Shown here piece after piece: positions 1 to 10,534 of a stretch of 64,000 nucleotides of DNA (its first letter is position 1; each line of letters starts with the position of its first letter). The stretch lies in NCBI GenBank assembly GCA_028673005.1, contig CM054116.1, positions 132,347,547-132,411,546 of the forward strand. Direction: 5' to 3'. Origin of the DNA: Tanypteryx hageni (lineage: Eukaryota > Arthropoda > Insecta > Odonata > Petaluridae). The notes under the pieces are model-generated. The model saw only the letters and a list, made by a program, of their open reading frames with translations. It was not told where the DNA came from and ran no database searches. The position numbers and the translations under genes are program-made.

Positions 1-1536
1 TGAGTGTCTTTGAAGGATTCTCACAGTACTTTGAGTTTCTCAATTCTAAAATAGCAGTTTTGAAATTTGTTATATATTCATTAACTTTAAAAACACTAAT
101 TTCTCGAGATTGCATTTGGTTGTAAATTATTTCAACATGAGGCATAATCTGATGAAAAAGCTCTAACCAAAACTTGAAATTATCATCATTCAGGTATTTT
201 AAAATTCCTGTTGCTTCTGCAATGGTTTGATCTGCATTTGATGTTGACTGAATTTCAGTAAGGCAGTTTTTTAAAGGTTGCAAATTTTCATGAACTCTGT
301 TTATGGTCCGTATGTTGAAATTCCACCTTGTAGAGGATGGACGTGGAATGCTGACGTCCATATGTTTCTTGAGAATGGACACACGTTGTGGTGATCTTGA
401 GAAGAATGTTGGAATAGACAGAATGTTAGAGAAAAATATTCTTGCGTTTCGTGTAATACTTGCTGCATTTCTCATTATTAAATTAAGTTGATGTGCATAA
501 CAGTGAATGAAATGTGCATTACTATAAACTAGTTTTATTTTTGCTTGAACTCCTGCTTTTTTGCCTTTCATGACATTTGCACCATCAAATGTCTGAGCTA
601 TCAGTTTTTGTCCATTTCCTTGAAGGATTATGTCCAATTGTTCTAAAATACGTTTTGATATGCCATCTGCAGTTTGATTTTCTGGAATAAAGAATCCCCA
701 AAAACGCTCAAATATGTCTTCATTCAATACGTACCGTAGAACAATGTCCATTTGAGTGTGTTCCGAAACATCTGTTGTGTCATCAGCCATGACAGCAACA
801 AAGGAAGCTTTTCTAATTTCCGTTCTTATCTCCTCATGGTATATTTGTAGCAGGCAGTCAAGTATCTCATTCTGAATGGTCTTAGAAACACCTTTGAAGA
901 CTGCACTGGTTTCTAAGTGATTCTTCAAATCTGAATCTAATTTAGATGCAAAATTTACTAATCCTCTAAATACTCCTGGATTTACTGAATCGTCTTTTTC
1001 ATCATGTCCACGTAAGGGAGTTTCAAAGTTTCCACAAAAGTAAATGCAGTCTATTATTTTGGACAAAATTTCACGGTTCTTTTTAACTTTTATATTATGC
1101 TCATTGATTGAAAGTCTGTATGCCTCACTAAGTTTCTCCTTAATACTTAAGTTCCTAAAAGTGACAGTGAAACAACATTATCAACGTGCTTCTTTGACTT
1201 CTCATGCTTTTCAGTTTTTTCTTTTATTTTGTTTATATTTCTAAAACCATCTTTTCTCCACGGTACATCACCTCCAAACAGCAAACACGGGAAGCAAAAC
1301 AGTGCATTTTTTACTTCACAGCCGCAAAGCCAACTTTTCCGTTGGTACCATTCAGAATTAAAGCTACGAATATATTTCTTGTTGTTGCTTTTGCCTGGCT
1401 GAGATATTAGAATATCAGGTGTTGAACGACCTATTTTCTTAACTGTAACTTTCTCATGGAGAGATAGCTGTGAAAACTTAAGCTGTTGAAGATCACTTAC
1501 AGTCACAGAACTTATTTCTTGGGGATGCAAGGCCAT
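1..1536 (-). pseudogene. ZMYM1-like hAT transposase (TTF zinc finger + DUF4371), frameshifted, runs off the window
   Basis: The frame starts at the ATG at 1536 (MALHPQEISS) and reads leftwards. An N-terminal TTF-type zinc finger (WLCGCEV...FCFPCLLFGG) is followed by a DUF4371/RNase H-like transposase core with VAVMADDTTDVSEHTQ near 810-760, CYAHQLNLIMRNA near 510 and STRWNFN near 320. The family is the ZMYM1-like group of hAT transposases common in arthropods. The first reading frame stops at 1147 (SLSLLGT then stop), while homology continues one frame over (LSIKEKLSEAYRLS), so a frameshift near 1150 breaks the gene. The rest appears open down to base 1, where the window cuts it before the C-terminal dimerisation domain. 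Identification is strong; activity is unlikely. Confidence 0.85.
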
Positions 1537-2041
1537 GGTTAAAGTTTTCTGTTAAATAAAAGAACCGAAAAAATGAATCAAATAGAATAGCTGGAAGCAG
1601 AATAATAATCTAATTCTACACTTTATCACATTCAAGAATATGGTACACGGTTTTTAAGCACAACACACGCTAAGTAAAAAAAACTTCCTTCCACCATCAC
1701 GCCAGAGCCGGCACTGCGAGAGCAACAGTGCTCTCTCTTCCTGGCAGTCCCGCCTTCCTCCCCACCCCCCCCCTCCTATGTGCGCATACGCACAACAGTC
1801 AAACACCACGTCGCTGGCACTGTGAACCGCACAGTTCCATACAAAGATTTTTGTATCTTTTTCATAAACTGGGGGATGGCTACTGAAGTACTGACATTAA
1901 GCTTAAGGAATATATATTGTACTACAAAAATAAAGAAAGAATTAAAGAAAAAAGGACTCATTATATTAAATGTTATCGATAATATCAAGTGGATATAGGG
2001 GGTGCTGCAGTTCCGCAGTGCCTAACCACGAGCCGCCACTG
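1..2041 (-). mobile_element. hAT element, 5' end visible at 2041
   Basis: The transposase ORF ends upstream in a ~500-bp untranslated stretch, with a C-run at about 1764, that closes with the reverse complement of CAGTGGCGGCTCGTGG at about 2026-2041, a typical hAT terminus. Bases 2042-2049 (GAACCAAC) would be the target-site duplication; the partner lies outside the window. The element interrupts an older transposase relic just to its right, so it is a nested insertion. Confidence 0.6.
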
Positions 2042-2231
2042 GAACCAACACATTGCCTAATGTCATTGAATCATCAATTATAACTGAAATTTTCCTTTCC
2101 TCGGCAATTAATTTCGACGTAAGCTTCTTTTTTAGTTCTGACGCAATATGTTTTATTATTTCAGTAACACTGTAACGAGAATGAAGAGTTATTCCTACAT
2201 CGAGCTCATTCCTTATCTGTAACCGAATCAA
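2042..2231 (-). pseudogene. KIAA1586/GTF2IRD2-like transposase fragment
   Basis: A minus-strand frame reads NELDVGITLHSRYSVTEIIK and then SKLIAEERKISVIIDDSMTL, which resembles the start of the RNase H-like core of the DUF4371 group named after E3 SUMO ligase KIAA1586 (the 'IIDESTTLS' block). It is cut off at 2042 by the hAT element on its left; the continuation is outside the window. A further minus-strand frame at 2228-2452 may be its upstream part, but I see no motif in it. Confidence 0.5.
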
Positions 2232-2453
2232 ATCTTTGTAGCCAGAAAAGGGGCTAGAGACACCTCGCTCGCTCGTTCGACAACATCTCTTTTTATACAG
2301 ACGATGTCGCTTCCGAGGGTTCTATAAGAATAAACAAGGTTAGATGCAGGGCTGTCTGCAGAACTAATGAAAGCGCCAATGACAGCAAAGAATTGCCACG
2401 ATTTCTTATAGGTGATGCGTATGCATTCAGAAAAACAAGACAGAGTTGACACA

Positions 2454-3221
2454 CAGGTATATACCTACACTTTTCACTTCTACAGCTACCGCTTCACATC
2501 AAGGAATTACTGAAACGCACGGAGTTTGCCACCACTCGAACGAAGTCGTTGCAACAGACTGGCGGAGAGGTAGAGAAAAATCTTGCGTGAAACAGTAGAA
2601 AACCAGATGGTGTGATAGGGCATATACTTTGTATCTTTATGTGGCCATTTTCACGGAAGACGTTTCTGCCTTTTGGCAGTATGCTGTGAATAATTTGTTT
2701 CACACTCTTCTCCAGATGCCACTCCCCTTTCGTGTTTTCCCCTCCCTCCACTACTCTCGGATCTTTTTCGAAATGAGACCTTGCTCCTTAGACCACCCTT
2801 GGACTTCAACACATCTCTCTCAGCATCCTGTTTTTCGGAAAATGATGCGCATTTTCTTTAATTGATAATATCCTGGGATTTTTTGATATTCAAATATTTA
2901 ATACATATTAAGCGGGAATCAAACGGGAACAGCCGAAAACAATACTTTTGTCTTGAATAGAAGCAAAGTTGAACCATAAATATATTAGGAACCGGAACTG
3001 GTATGTATTTTGTCTGAGTAGCATAGAGGAAAGGAGGATTTTCCCTGTACTCACAATTCACTTGCTGGTTTTAGAACCGATTTTCAAATCTCCGACCTCG
3101 ACTTGGGTTTTCCCCGCTCTACCCACTGCTTTTATGTCATCCCGTGCTTTTCTCCCAAATACTCGCATTTTCCTCCCCTTGAGATCTTTAACCTGTAATC
3201 GTAGTAGAACGCGACGGATAG
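2454..3221. other. intergenic, no recognised gene
   Basis: Mixed-composition sequence. A 68-codon basic open frame on the minus strand (3261-3058, starting MEAAVTVVKIK) is possible but unrecognised and is antisense to the proline-rich exon proposed next door. No terminal repeats or RNA genes are visible. Confidence 0.3.
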
Positions 3222-3737
3222 GCACCTTCATCTTTATTTTCACCACCGTCACCGCCGCCTCCATATCAAACAGTAAGTTATATTTTCTTTTTTTATTAAT
3301 AAACGTTTTTAAAATCGTCATTACCTAAAACATTTTTTTAATCGCCTTGTAGAAAGCGTTTGATGATCTTATTTGCCGCGAAGAAATGCCGCCAGTTGGA
3401 GAAGATGAGCGGCGACGTCCAATTGGACCGTCTAGAAAAAATATATTTCTAAATAACGATATAAGCGTCTTTGAACGCTTTGATCTCCCGGTAAAAACGA
3501 TTTTTAAAACGTTTTTCATTTATCAACCCTCCAAATATTATTATTAAAAAATAATAATATTTACCTCTTTTTTTTCAACTTATTTTCTAGATGTTGTCGT
3601 TAAAAGAAAAAATTAACACGTTGAAAGAAGAGCCAACGTTTGTTAAAATCCAATATTTGGCTGAGGGTGGATCATACCCTATTAGCCAATTTTCCAGAAT
3701 GACCACCAGCAATCCTGGCCCTCATTACATCTCCTGA
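3222..3737 (+). CDS. candidate three-exon gene fragment of unknown function, with PPxY motif
   Basis: Three blocks join in phase 0 at plausible GT-AG sites. 3222-3272 reads APSSLFSPPSPPPPYQT and ends at gtaagt. 3353-3490 (46 codons) starts KAFDDLICREEMPPVGEDER after ...ccttgtag and ends FERFDLP before gtaaaa. 3591-3737 follows a long pyrimidine tract ending ttttctag, starts MLSLKEKINTLKEE and stops at TGA. The joined 111-residue product has a proline-rich start with PPPY (a possible WW-domain ligand) and a charged middle. I do not recognise it. The acceptor before 3222 is weak and no upstream start was found. It could be a host gene 3' end or part of a captured element. The splice pattern is seen; coding status is inferred. 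Confidence 0.3.
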
Positions 3738-5261
3738 GGGGTGGAAAAAGAAATTTTCCTTCCCTAGAGGTATTTAATAATCACAGAAGAGGAGATGACA
3801 GAATATAATAATGGACCAAGCGAACCTCTTTATTTAATCAAGAAAAATGGCACACTCGTAATTGTATGAGTATAAAATAAAAAATGTAAAAAAAATATAT
3901 TTTTTTATTAAAACCTGTAAAAAAAGCACTCCCCATTGTGGATGCGCCATAAATCCAGAAATAATCCTTATTGCGGGCGCCCGTCAAAGTTGAAGCGTAC
4001 TGAACGACGGGAATTACTGTCTTCCTGGGAGATCCTCCGACGATTGTCAATTTTTTCAGACAAGATTAAAATCTGCACTTTTAAAAATGATTCCACAAAA
4101 TGTTCATATTTCCATAAATTGCGATTTCGATAAGCATTCAATGAAACAAATTATTTTCAATAATTCGCCTAAATTTAGTATCATCATTTGGCGGGAAGAG
4201 ATATGGCGATCGTACATTTACGCACAAAACATATGAAAAAGTTTTGAAGCAATATTTCACAAAAATAGTTATTGCAATATTACGGGAAAATGGTTTCATG
4301 TAGAGAATTGTAAAACCATTAGCTGATAGTTAAGATATCAAGTAACGTAAATCGTTTATTTGTATGCTTCATATATTATTACGATTTTTTACTTCAATCC
4401 AAAGCAGGTAAACCTTAACGTAGCTAATAGCCAGAAAATCAAATTTCTGATTTGAGAATTATCGCCTTCTGCCCTGAGTTATGCTTTCTCTGTTTTAAAT
4501 TATCAGCATTTTTCTGTAAACATACATATTTTTATAAATTAAAAAATGAAATCAATCATGTAGACGCTTACGATCAATAAAACGTAATATAAGTTTAAGT
4601 ATAACTTTGCAGAATTTCCATTTTCCTTGGTACCAAATACATTTTGTAAAGAAGTTGTACCACCAAATCACAAAGAAACCTCACTTAAATAACGAAAAAA
4701 CAAAATTATTCAAGCTTTAGTCACCATTTTCATTCTACTAATTTTTCACTCTTAGTGAACATCAGAAAACGCATGGTAGACAACTTAAATGTCGATTAGT
4801 ATAAACTTATTGTAAAAATTATACTTTTAAAATCTGAAATAACATCACATAGCGATTAAAATTTAAATTAAGGTTACTTGAGTCAAACTAATTATGAAAG
4901 TTGTTTTTACTGCCGAAGACGTTTTGCTAATAACGCTATTGGCACACCAAATGAACTTGGCCAAAAGAACCATAATATGATTCTTTTCTAAACTGACAAC
5001 GGATTGTATTATTCCGTGTTCTTCTAATGCTAGAAATGTAATTAAAATCTTTTTGAGTGGCTGCATGCATATTCAGGTTATTGCATGTGCCTGCAGGTTT
5101 TGAAATTATGATCAATGTGTGATAAGTTTGAAAATGTATGAGACCGCGTAATTTCAGATGGGAAAATTGATGAAATAATTCTCCAAGCAGACGATGATTT
5201 CCTGCTGTGATACTCTCACGCTCACGGTGTCCTGAGTGGTAGTGTCAGGGTGGCGACACCA
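3738..5261. other. AT-rich intergenic, possible coding relics at 3775-4050
   Basis: After the candidate gene there is an open stretch at 3775-3870 on the plus strand (ITEEEMTEYNNGPSEPLYL) and one at 4050-3838 on the minus strand (TIVGGSPRKTVIPVVQYAST). Neither was recognised. From 4140 to 5261 I see only AT-rich sequence without motifs. Confidence 0.3.
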
Positions 5262-5269
5262 ATGGGTAG

Positions 5270-7690
5270 TAGGGATGGGCAAAAGTGTTATTTTGCGATA
5301 CCTGTTCTACCTATTACTATTAAAAATTAATACCTGTTAAAATTACCTGTTCCAAAATAACAGGTCACCTTCTATTTTCATTCCACCTACTGGTATCGTC
5401 GTCATACTACAAACAAGACTTATGGATACGCAGTTCACAAAAACGCCACTAGATGGTAACTGAACTCATGAGGGGCGAATAATCTTGGTAACACATACTT
5501 CAATTTTATTAACATTTTCAGGTCATAAAATTCAGCTACATCCATTACTTATAATTACAGGAAGATATCTAAGAATAAGAAAAACATTGCAAAAAGTATA
5601 CATGATCATTCTGCTTCTCGTATCATTAATAAACTAACATGGGACAAGAAGTTAACTCAGTCCCATAAAGTATTCAGAACTATATTTATTGTAATGAATG
5701 AATTTCATAATAAATATGAATTCGAGTTTAAAAACAGTTTTTCTACATGGCGTGCACTAAGCCGGCTGCGCCGTTCACTTAGAACAATACCGGCCTTGGA
5801 AAAGAGTCTTTTGCATGGAATTGAGGTTGCCAGCATGTTGAACTTTTGTACCACTAATTTTGCCAGTGAAGGGTATAAGTGTCTATTTCCTTTCCACCAC
5901 ATGAGGGGATCTTGGTCTCTACGAAGATAACTACAATCTAAGTACCGCTGAACCTCTTCGATCGCTGCAGACGTTGTTGTGCCGACTAAAATACACAATA
6001 AATAATTAATGATTTTTGAAATTTGTAATAGGAAATAAATAACTTGTTACTGCTACTTACCTTGAGGTTGAGCTATTGCCATCTTCTTATCAAAAGCATC
6101 CCACAGACAAAATCTTGCGTTAGTGTTACGCTGGGGATGCGTTGTTCTGGCACCTCTTGGTTCTGCCAACCAATTTCATTATTTTCGTCACCAAATTTAT
6201 GGCCATTCTTTTCGTTGTTTCAGCTACATTTGGGTTTGAAAATACAAAAACTTTAAACCTTGGATCTATAAATGTGCAGAGTGAAATTGTTTTGCTAAAC
6301 TCTAAATCACAAAATCTATTATACAATCCATCACGTATTGCATTAATGGTATTTTTCACAGTTGGGTCATAGTTTGCTTCCAAGAATGAATCATATACTG
6401 AAAATAATCACATTGTAATAGCAATAATTTCGCTCCCTGTAATGTATTTTTCTCTGCTGAATTTTGTGGTGGCTGAAGAATTTCGCATAAATCAGAACAT
6501 ATCTGCCACTCTTCCTCGGAAAGCACTAGTAAGTTTATATTTATAAGGGCAAGTGCAGTTTTCATAGCATCTCTCAGTTCTAAGAATCGCTTAATGATGA
6601 AAAATGTGGAATTCCACCGTGTAGGAACTTCCTGGAGAAGCTTTTTTGGGTAGAAATACCCGAGTTCTGTTGGTAGAAAATCAATTTTTCATTTGCCAAA
6701 GTACTTCTTCCGAAGTGTGACACGATACCCTTTATTTTATCAAGAATTATCCTTGGTCCTTTCAATGTATCCTGTACAATCAAATTTATGTATGTGCAAA
6801 GCACCTAAAGTGTTTCCACCCTAGGTCTTCCCTTATGGCATTTCTCATATTGCTAGCATTATCAGTTACTGCTACTAATACCTTATCCGACAAAGCGAAT
6901 TTTTCAGCAATGCGTTTGATGTAGGCGGCTAAGTTGGCACTAGTATGAGATCCATCTATTACGGAACATTCCAATAAAAGAGTCTTTAATTCAAAGTATT
7001 TAGAAATATAATGAGCAGTTACTGCCAAATAACTGTCTGCATTCCTCGAAGTCCAGCCATCTGCTGTCAAACACACACTAGTCACAGATTCTAAAATCTG
7101 TCGAACAGAAATCATGCAACGTTCGTAGGAGGACGGGATCATGCATCCAGTAAGTAATGGTCTTCTTACTTGGCAAGCAATACGAAGGATTTAGGGCTTT
7201 TACGAATTCCACAAATCCCTGATCTTCCATTATCGAAAGGTACCCTATAAAATTGCAATTCATCTCCTGAAAGGTGACTTTGAATCATTATTTTTAAATT
7301 CCTTTGCAACAGGAGGATGTAGAAAACAAATTCTGCAAGTACAATGTTTTTAAGCCAGGTATCCTGTTAATATTAGGTAGAATAGGTATTATGGAAATAA
7401 TAGGTAGAACAGATATCATGAAGGGAATATTTTGAAAGAAAAAGGCATCATAAAACTTATACGGATTGTTTTTAGAATAGGTATTATGAAAAAATATGGT
7501 TTCTTTTAAAAACAGGCATTGTGAAACTGAAGTGATACTTTTTAGAAAAATTCTTAAGAAAATGATACGGTAACGTTAACCGTGCCTATTATGTAATAAC
7601 AGGGGTAATCTGGTAATAGGTATTTTAGATACCTATTAAAATTCTCTACCTGTTAAAAATACCTATTCTGTTATTTTTGGCACATCCCAA
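5270..7690 (-). mobile_element. hAT transposon, ZBED type, with 8-bp TSD
   Basis: The element starts TAGGGATGGGC at 5270 and ends with the inverted copy GCACATCCCAA at 7690. It is flanked on both sides by ATGGGTAG (5262-5269 and 7691-7698), the 8-bp target duplication expected for hAT. Subterminal regions are rich in repeats of ACCTGTT/AATAGGTA on both sides. A transposase relic fills the minus strand. Boundaries and superfamily are directly visible. Confidence 0.9.
5705..7263 (-). pseudogene. ZBED1/ZBED4-like hAT transposase, multiply frameshifted
   Basis: Read on the minus strand in successive frames: a degraded start (MNCNFIGYLSIMEDQGF), then SVCLTADGWTSRNADSYLAV with the catalytic-type DGWTS motif near 7070, VAVTDNASNMRNAIRE and FRCFAHT near 6850-6790, INLIVQDTL near 6785, PTRWNSTFF near 6600, and a C-terminal dimerisation domain near 5930-5710 (DQDPLMWWKGNRHLYPSLAK, then FSKAGIVLSERRSRLS). 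Reading requires frame changes near 7100, 6790, 6620 and 6370, so the gene is dead. A C-x2-C remnant (CRIC) upstream near 7340 may be what is left of the BED finger. Confidence 0.85.
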
Positions 7691-7698
7691 ATGGGTAG

Positions 7699-8721
7699 TG
7701 TATTGATTTAGCATTATTTTGTAATGTTATCTGTGTTCCGCGAGTGTTGTATAAATGTTTTGTTTAGTGAGTAGAATATATATACGGAAATCACATATTT
7801 AGTATGTGTTGTATTTAAATGTTCATTGTTTGGTTTAAAAAAAATTGAGTGTTACTCTAGAAGTTGGTATATTGCTGGTTTTCTTTACACTGTTTATATT
7901 TTTTGGTGCTTCGGGACATTTTATAAGTTAAATATAATTATTTTTCTCACTGAAAGTCGATTAGTGTTCTCCATGTCTCGCATGATGTTTATTCATTGTA
8001 GAGTTATGAGAATGTATTGTGAGTTCTGAGAATCTTTGTTATTCGCAAAATTAATATCAGATAGGGTAGTTATAATTTCCTTCATAAACTTAGCTGCTTA
8101 AAAATTCTGAGAATGTTTTGATTCATGTAGTTATTGAGTGAAAGTAGTAGATATGTAGGTTTTGAATTGTCCATTAGGTTCCTATTGTCATTTCTTATAT
8201 GAAATGAATATTTCTTATGTGAAACATTTGATAAGATGCAGCTATCATCTATGAATTTAATATGTTTGCACACCTTACTTTATCACATGTGCAATGTTAT
8301 ATTGTGATTTATTGTAAAGGAATAATCCTCTCCCACAAGTTTGCTGCCCCAAGGAAGCTGAGTGAAAAGATGTGTTATTAAATGGTACTATTCCCTTTTT
8401 ATTTTTGCTGTATAATTGCTTTTTACTTATTTATTGTATAATTGCGTTGGGTGTCTTTTTCATCGAAGTCTCTTGATAAAAGCATATTATTTCCTACATA
8501 ATATATTGCTATACCATTAATGTCTCTTTTTCGTAAAAATAACTATTATTATAACTTTTATTTAACCATTTTATATTTAAATTTCTGATTTAAAAAAAAG
8601 TACATTTTTGTAAATAGAGAAATTAAAAGATACCTTATAACTTGGAATCTAAAAGTTGCTGTAAATTAATTTTCAAAAGTGTACTCAATTGTTTCTGGCG
8701 TTACTTTGTTCATTCATTATT
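7699..8721. other. AT-rich intergenic, nothing recognised
   Basis: Long A/T runs and no persistent open frame with recognisable motifs on either strand. No terminal repeats were found. Confidence 0.5.
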
Positions 8722-8882
8722 AAAAATAAAATTAACTTTGTAAATTCCTACAATACTTTTATTAAGAGGCCCTTATCTAGATTTCGACACATTACTACTG
8801 ATGATGATGTAGAGAGTCACAATCTAGATAGTCTCTTAATAAAAGTATTCTGGGAATTTACAAAGTTAATTTTATTCTTAAT
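8722..8882. repeat. long foldback (inverted repeat, ~60-bp arms, ~38-bp loop)
   Basis: The left arm (8722-8783) and right arm (8822-8882) are inverted copies with about five mismatches and a 2-base gap. Shared blocks include AAAATTAACTTTGTAAATTC and ATACTTTTATTAAGAG. The loop contains GATGATGATG. This is either a foldback/MITE-type element or a transcribed hairpin; neither is proven. Confidence 0.75.
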
Positions 8883-8897
8883 TTTCAAGAACTTTTA

Positions 8898-9258
8898 AAA
8901 TTTTTTCAAAAAGTTCCAAATTTCATCATTTCTCTTTGGAACACATAATGTGTGTGTTCAGAACATCATTATACAAATTCTGATATAATTTAATGATGAT
9001 ATTTTCTTGTTTATTTTGTTTATATGGTTATTATAATAAATTTTTTCTTAGAAAAATTTGCTTCAGTTTCATTTAATTTACCTGCAAATTTAATTACTAT
9101 TTATTAAAATATTCTTTCATATTACCTGGACAGGAAACAAAATAAATTCCTTTCCTCATTTAATCAAAGTATAACTTCTATTATATCTGATTTTTGCAGT
9201 TAGTTTAAATGTTTATCAAAAATATAAATATTCACAAATTGAAGTATACTTTGATGTA
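8898..9258. other. AT-rich intergenic
   Basis: No gene, RNA or repeat recognised beyond A/T-rich sequence. Confidence 0.5.
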
Positions 9259-10494
9259 CCGTATCTGCCCGAATAGAAGCCGACCCCGGATTTAAGCCGA
9301 CCCCATGAAATTTTCCAACATTTTTTGCCAAAAGAAGTATTTTCGTAAATTTTATGCTTAAGTGTACCAGACATGCACACACAACCTAGAATACATTATG
9401 CATTACATCTGTATTATTATATACGTTCCATGTAAAGTTTTATTAGGTATTATTACTGTTAATTATAAATATAGTCAACGCCGTTGCTCACACCTTACAA
9501 TCAAATGTAAGTATATTTATTTATCTTACTGGAATTGAAACTGTTGCGTATCGAAAGCTGTCATCGAATTTGGCGTGATCATCTACTTAGTCATTATACG
9601 CAATTTTAATAGATTCTATGAAAGAGGTTTCCAAGTTTTATTATTATTGCTGTTAATTATCAGATGAATTACAGTTAACGCCGTTGCTCACACCTTCGAA
9701 TCAGACGTATCTTATGTTAGCGGAATTTAAACAGTTGCGCATCGAAAGTCGTCATCGAATTTTGGGAATTGTCTAAGCAGACGATATCGTCTGCTTAGTT
9801 AGTATACGCAAGTTTAATACATTCTATGAAAGAGGGTTTTAACATGCATACAAAAATGACAATGGCTATAGGAAAACATAAAATAAACAAGAAAAATTAA
9901 TATGAACTACTTTATACTGTCGGCTCCTAACTTTAACGTACCTGCCATTTAAATGATCCGTAAAAGCTACGACGTCTGCTACATCTTAACTTTAAATCGA
10001 TTGCAGCATCAAGAAGTGCAATTAAAACAAAGAGTTGAAGAAGCTTAGTGTAGTCAGAATTTGTAAAAACCTCTAATAAGACCGGTGTTGGTATCTTAAG
10101 AACTCGTTGCAAATTATGATCAAAACGAATTTGCTGTAGCGTGCAATCATGCTATGAACCTGGTGGGTTGTTAAAACTCGATTGTTTTATATACCGCCGT
10201 TTTCTTTGGATAAGAACCCATTTACTTTTAACTACGTGTTAAAATATATAAATAACCTTCAATAGCAATTTAAATTACAGCTCCGGGCAATCGCTGTAAG
10301 AAGGGAGCGTTTTTAAGACATCGAGTGCCTTATCAGTGGAATATAGGAGGTATGCTATGGAAACAAGAAATTTTTCAGCGATGGCGTCGTACGAGGATGC
10401 CAAATTTTTCCTCAGGCTCGCATTTAAGCCGAGGGTGATTTTTTTCACGATAGATTTTGACAAAAAGTGTCGGCTTATATTCGGGCAGATACGG
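9259..10494. mobile_element. non-autonomous DNA transposon with ~25-bp terminal inverted repeats
   Basis: The left end starts CCGTATCTGCCCGAATAGAA at 9259 and the right end is its inverse (reverse complement starts CCGTATCTGCCCGAATATAA at 10494), both continuing into GCCGAC. A second internal block, AAGCCGA near 9297 and 10427, is also mirrored. No transposase motifs are seen inside. The interior holds a diverged tandem duplication of ~195 bp (about 9447-9640 and 9643-9840), both with CGCCGTTGCTCACACCTT. No clear target duplication is visible, so the superfamily is left open. Confidence 0.75.
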
Positions 10495-10534
10495 AATTTG
10501 ATAAAATTTGCAACCTTTTTTGTCATATATATTA

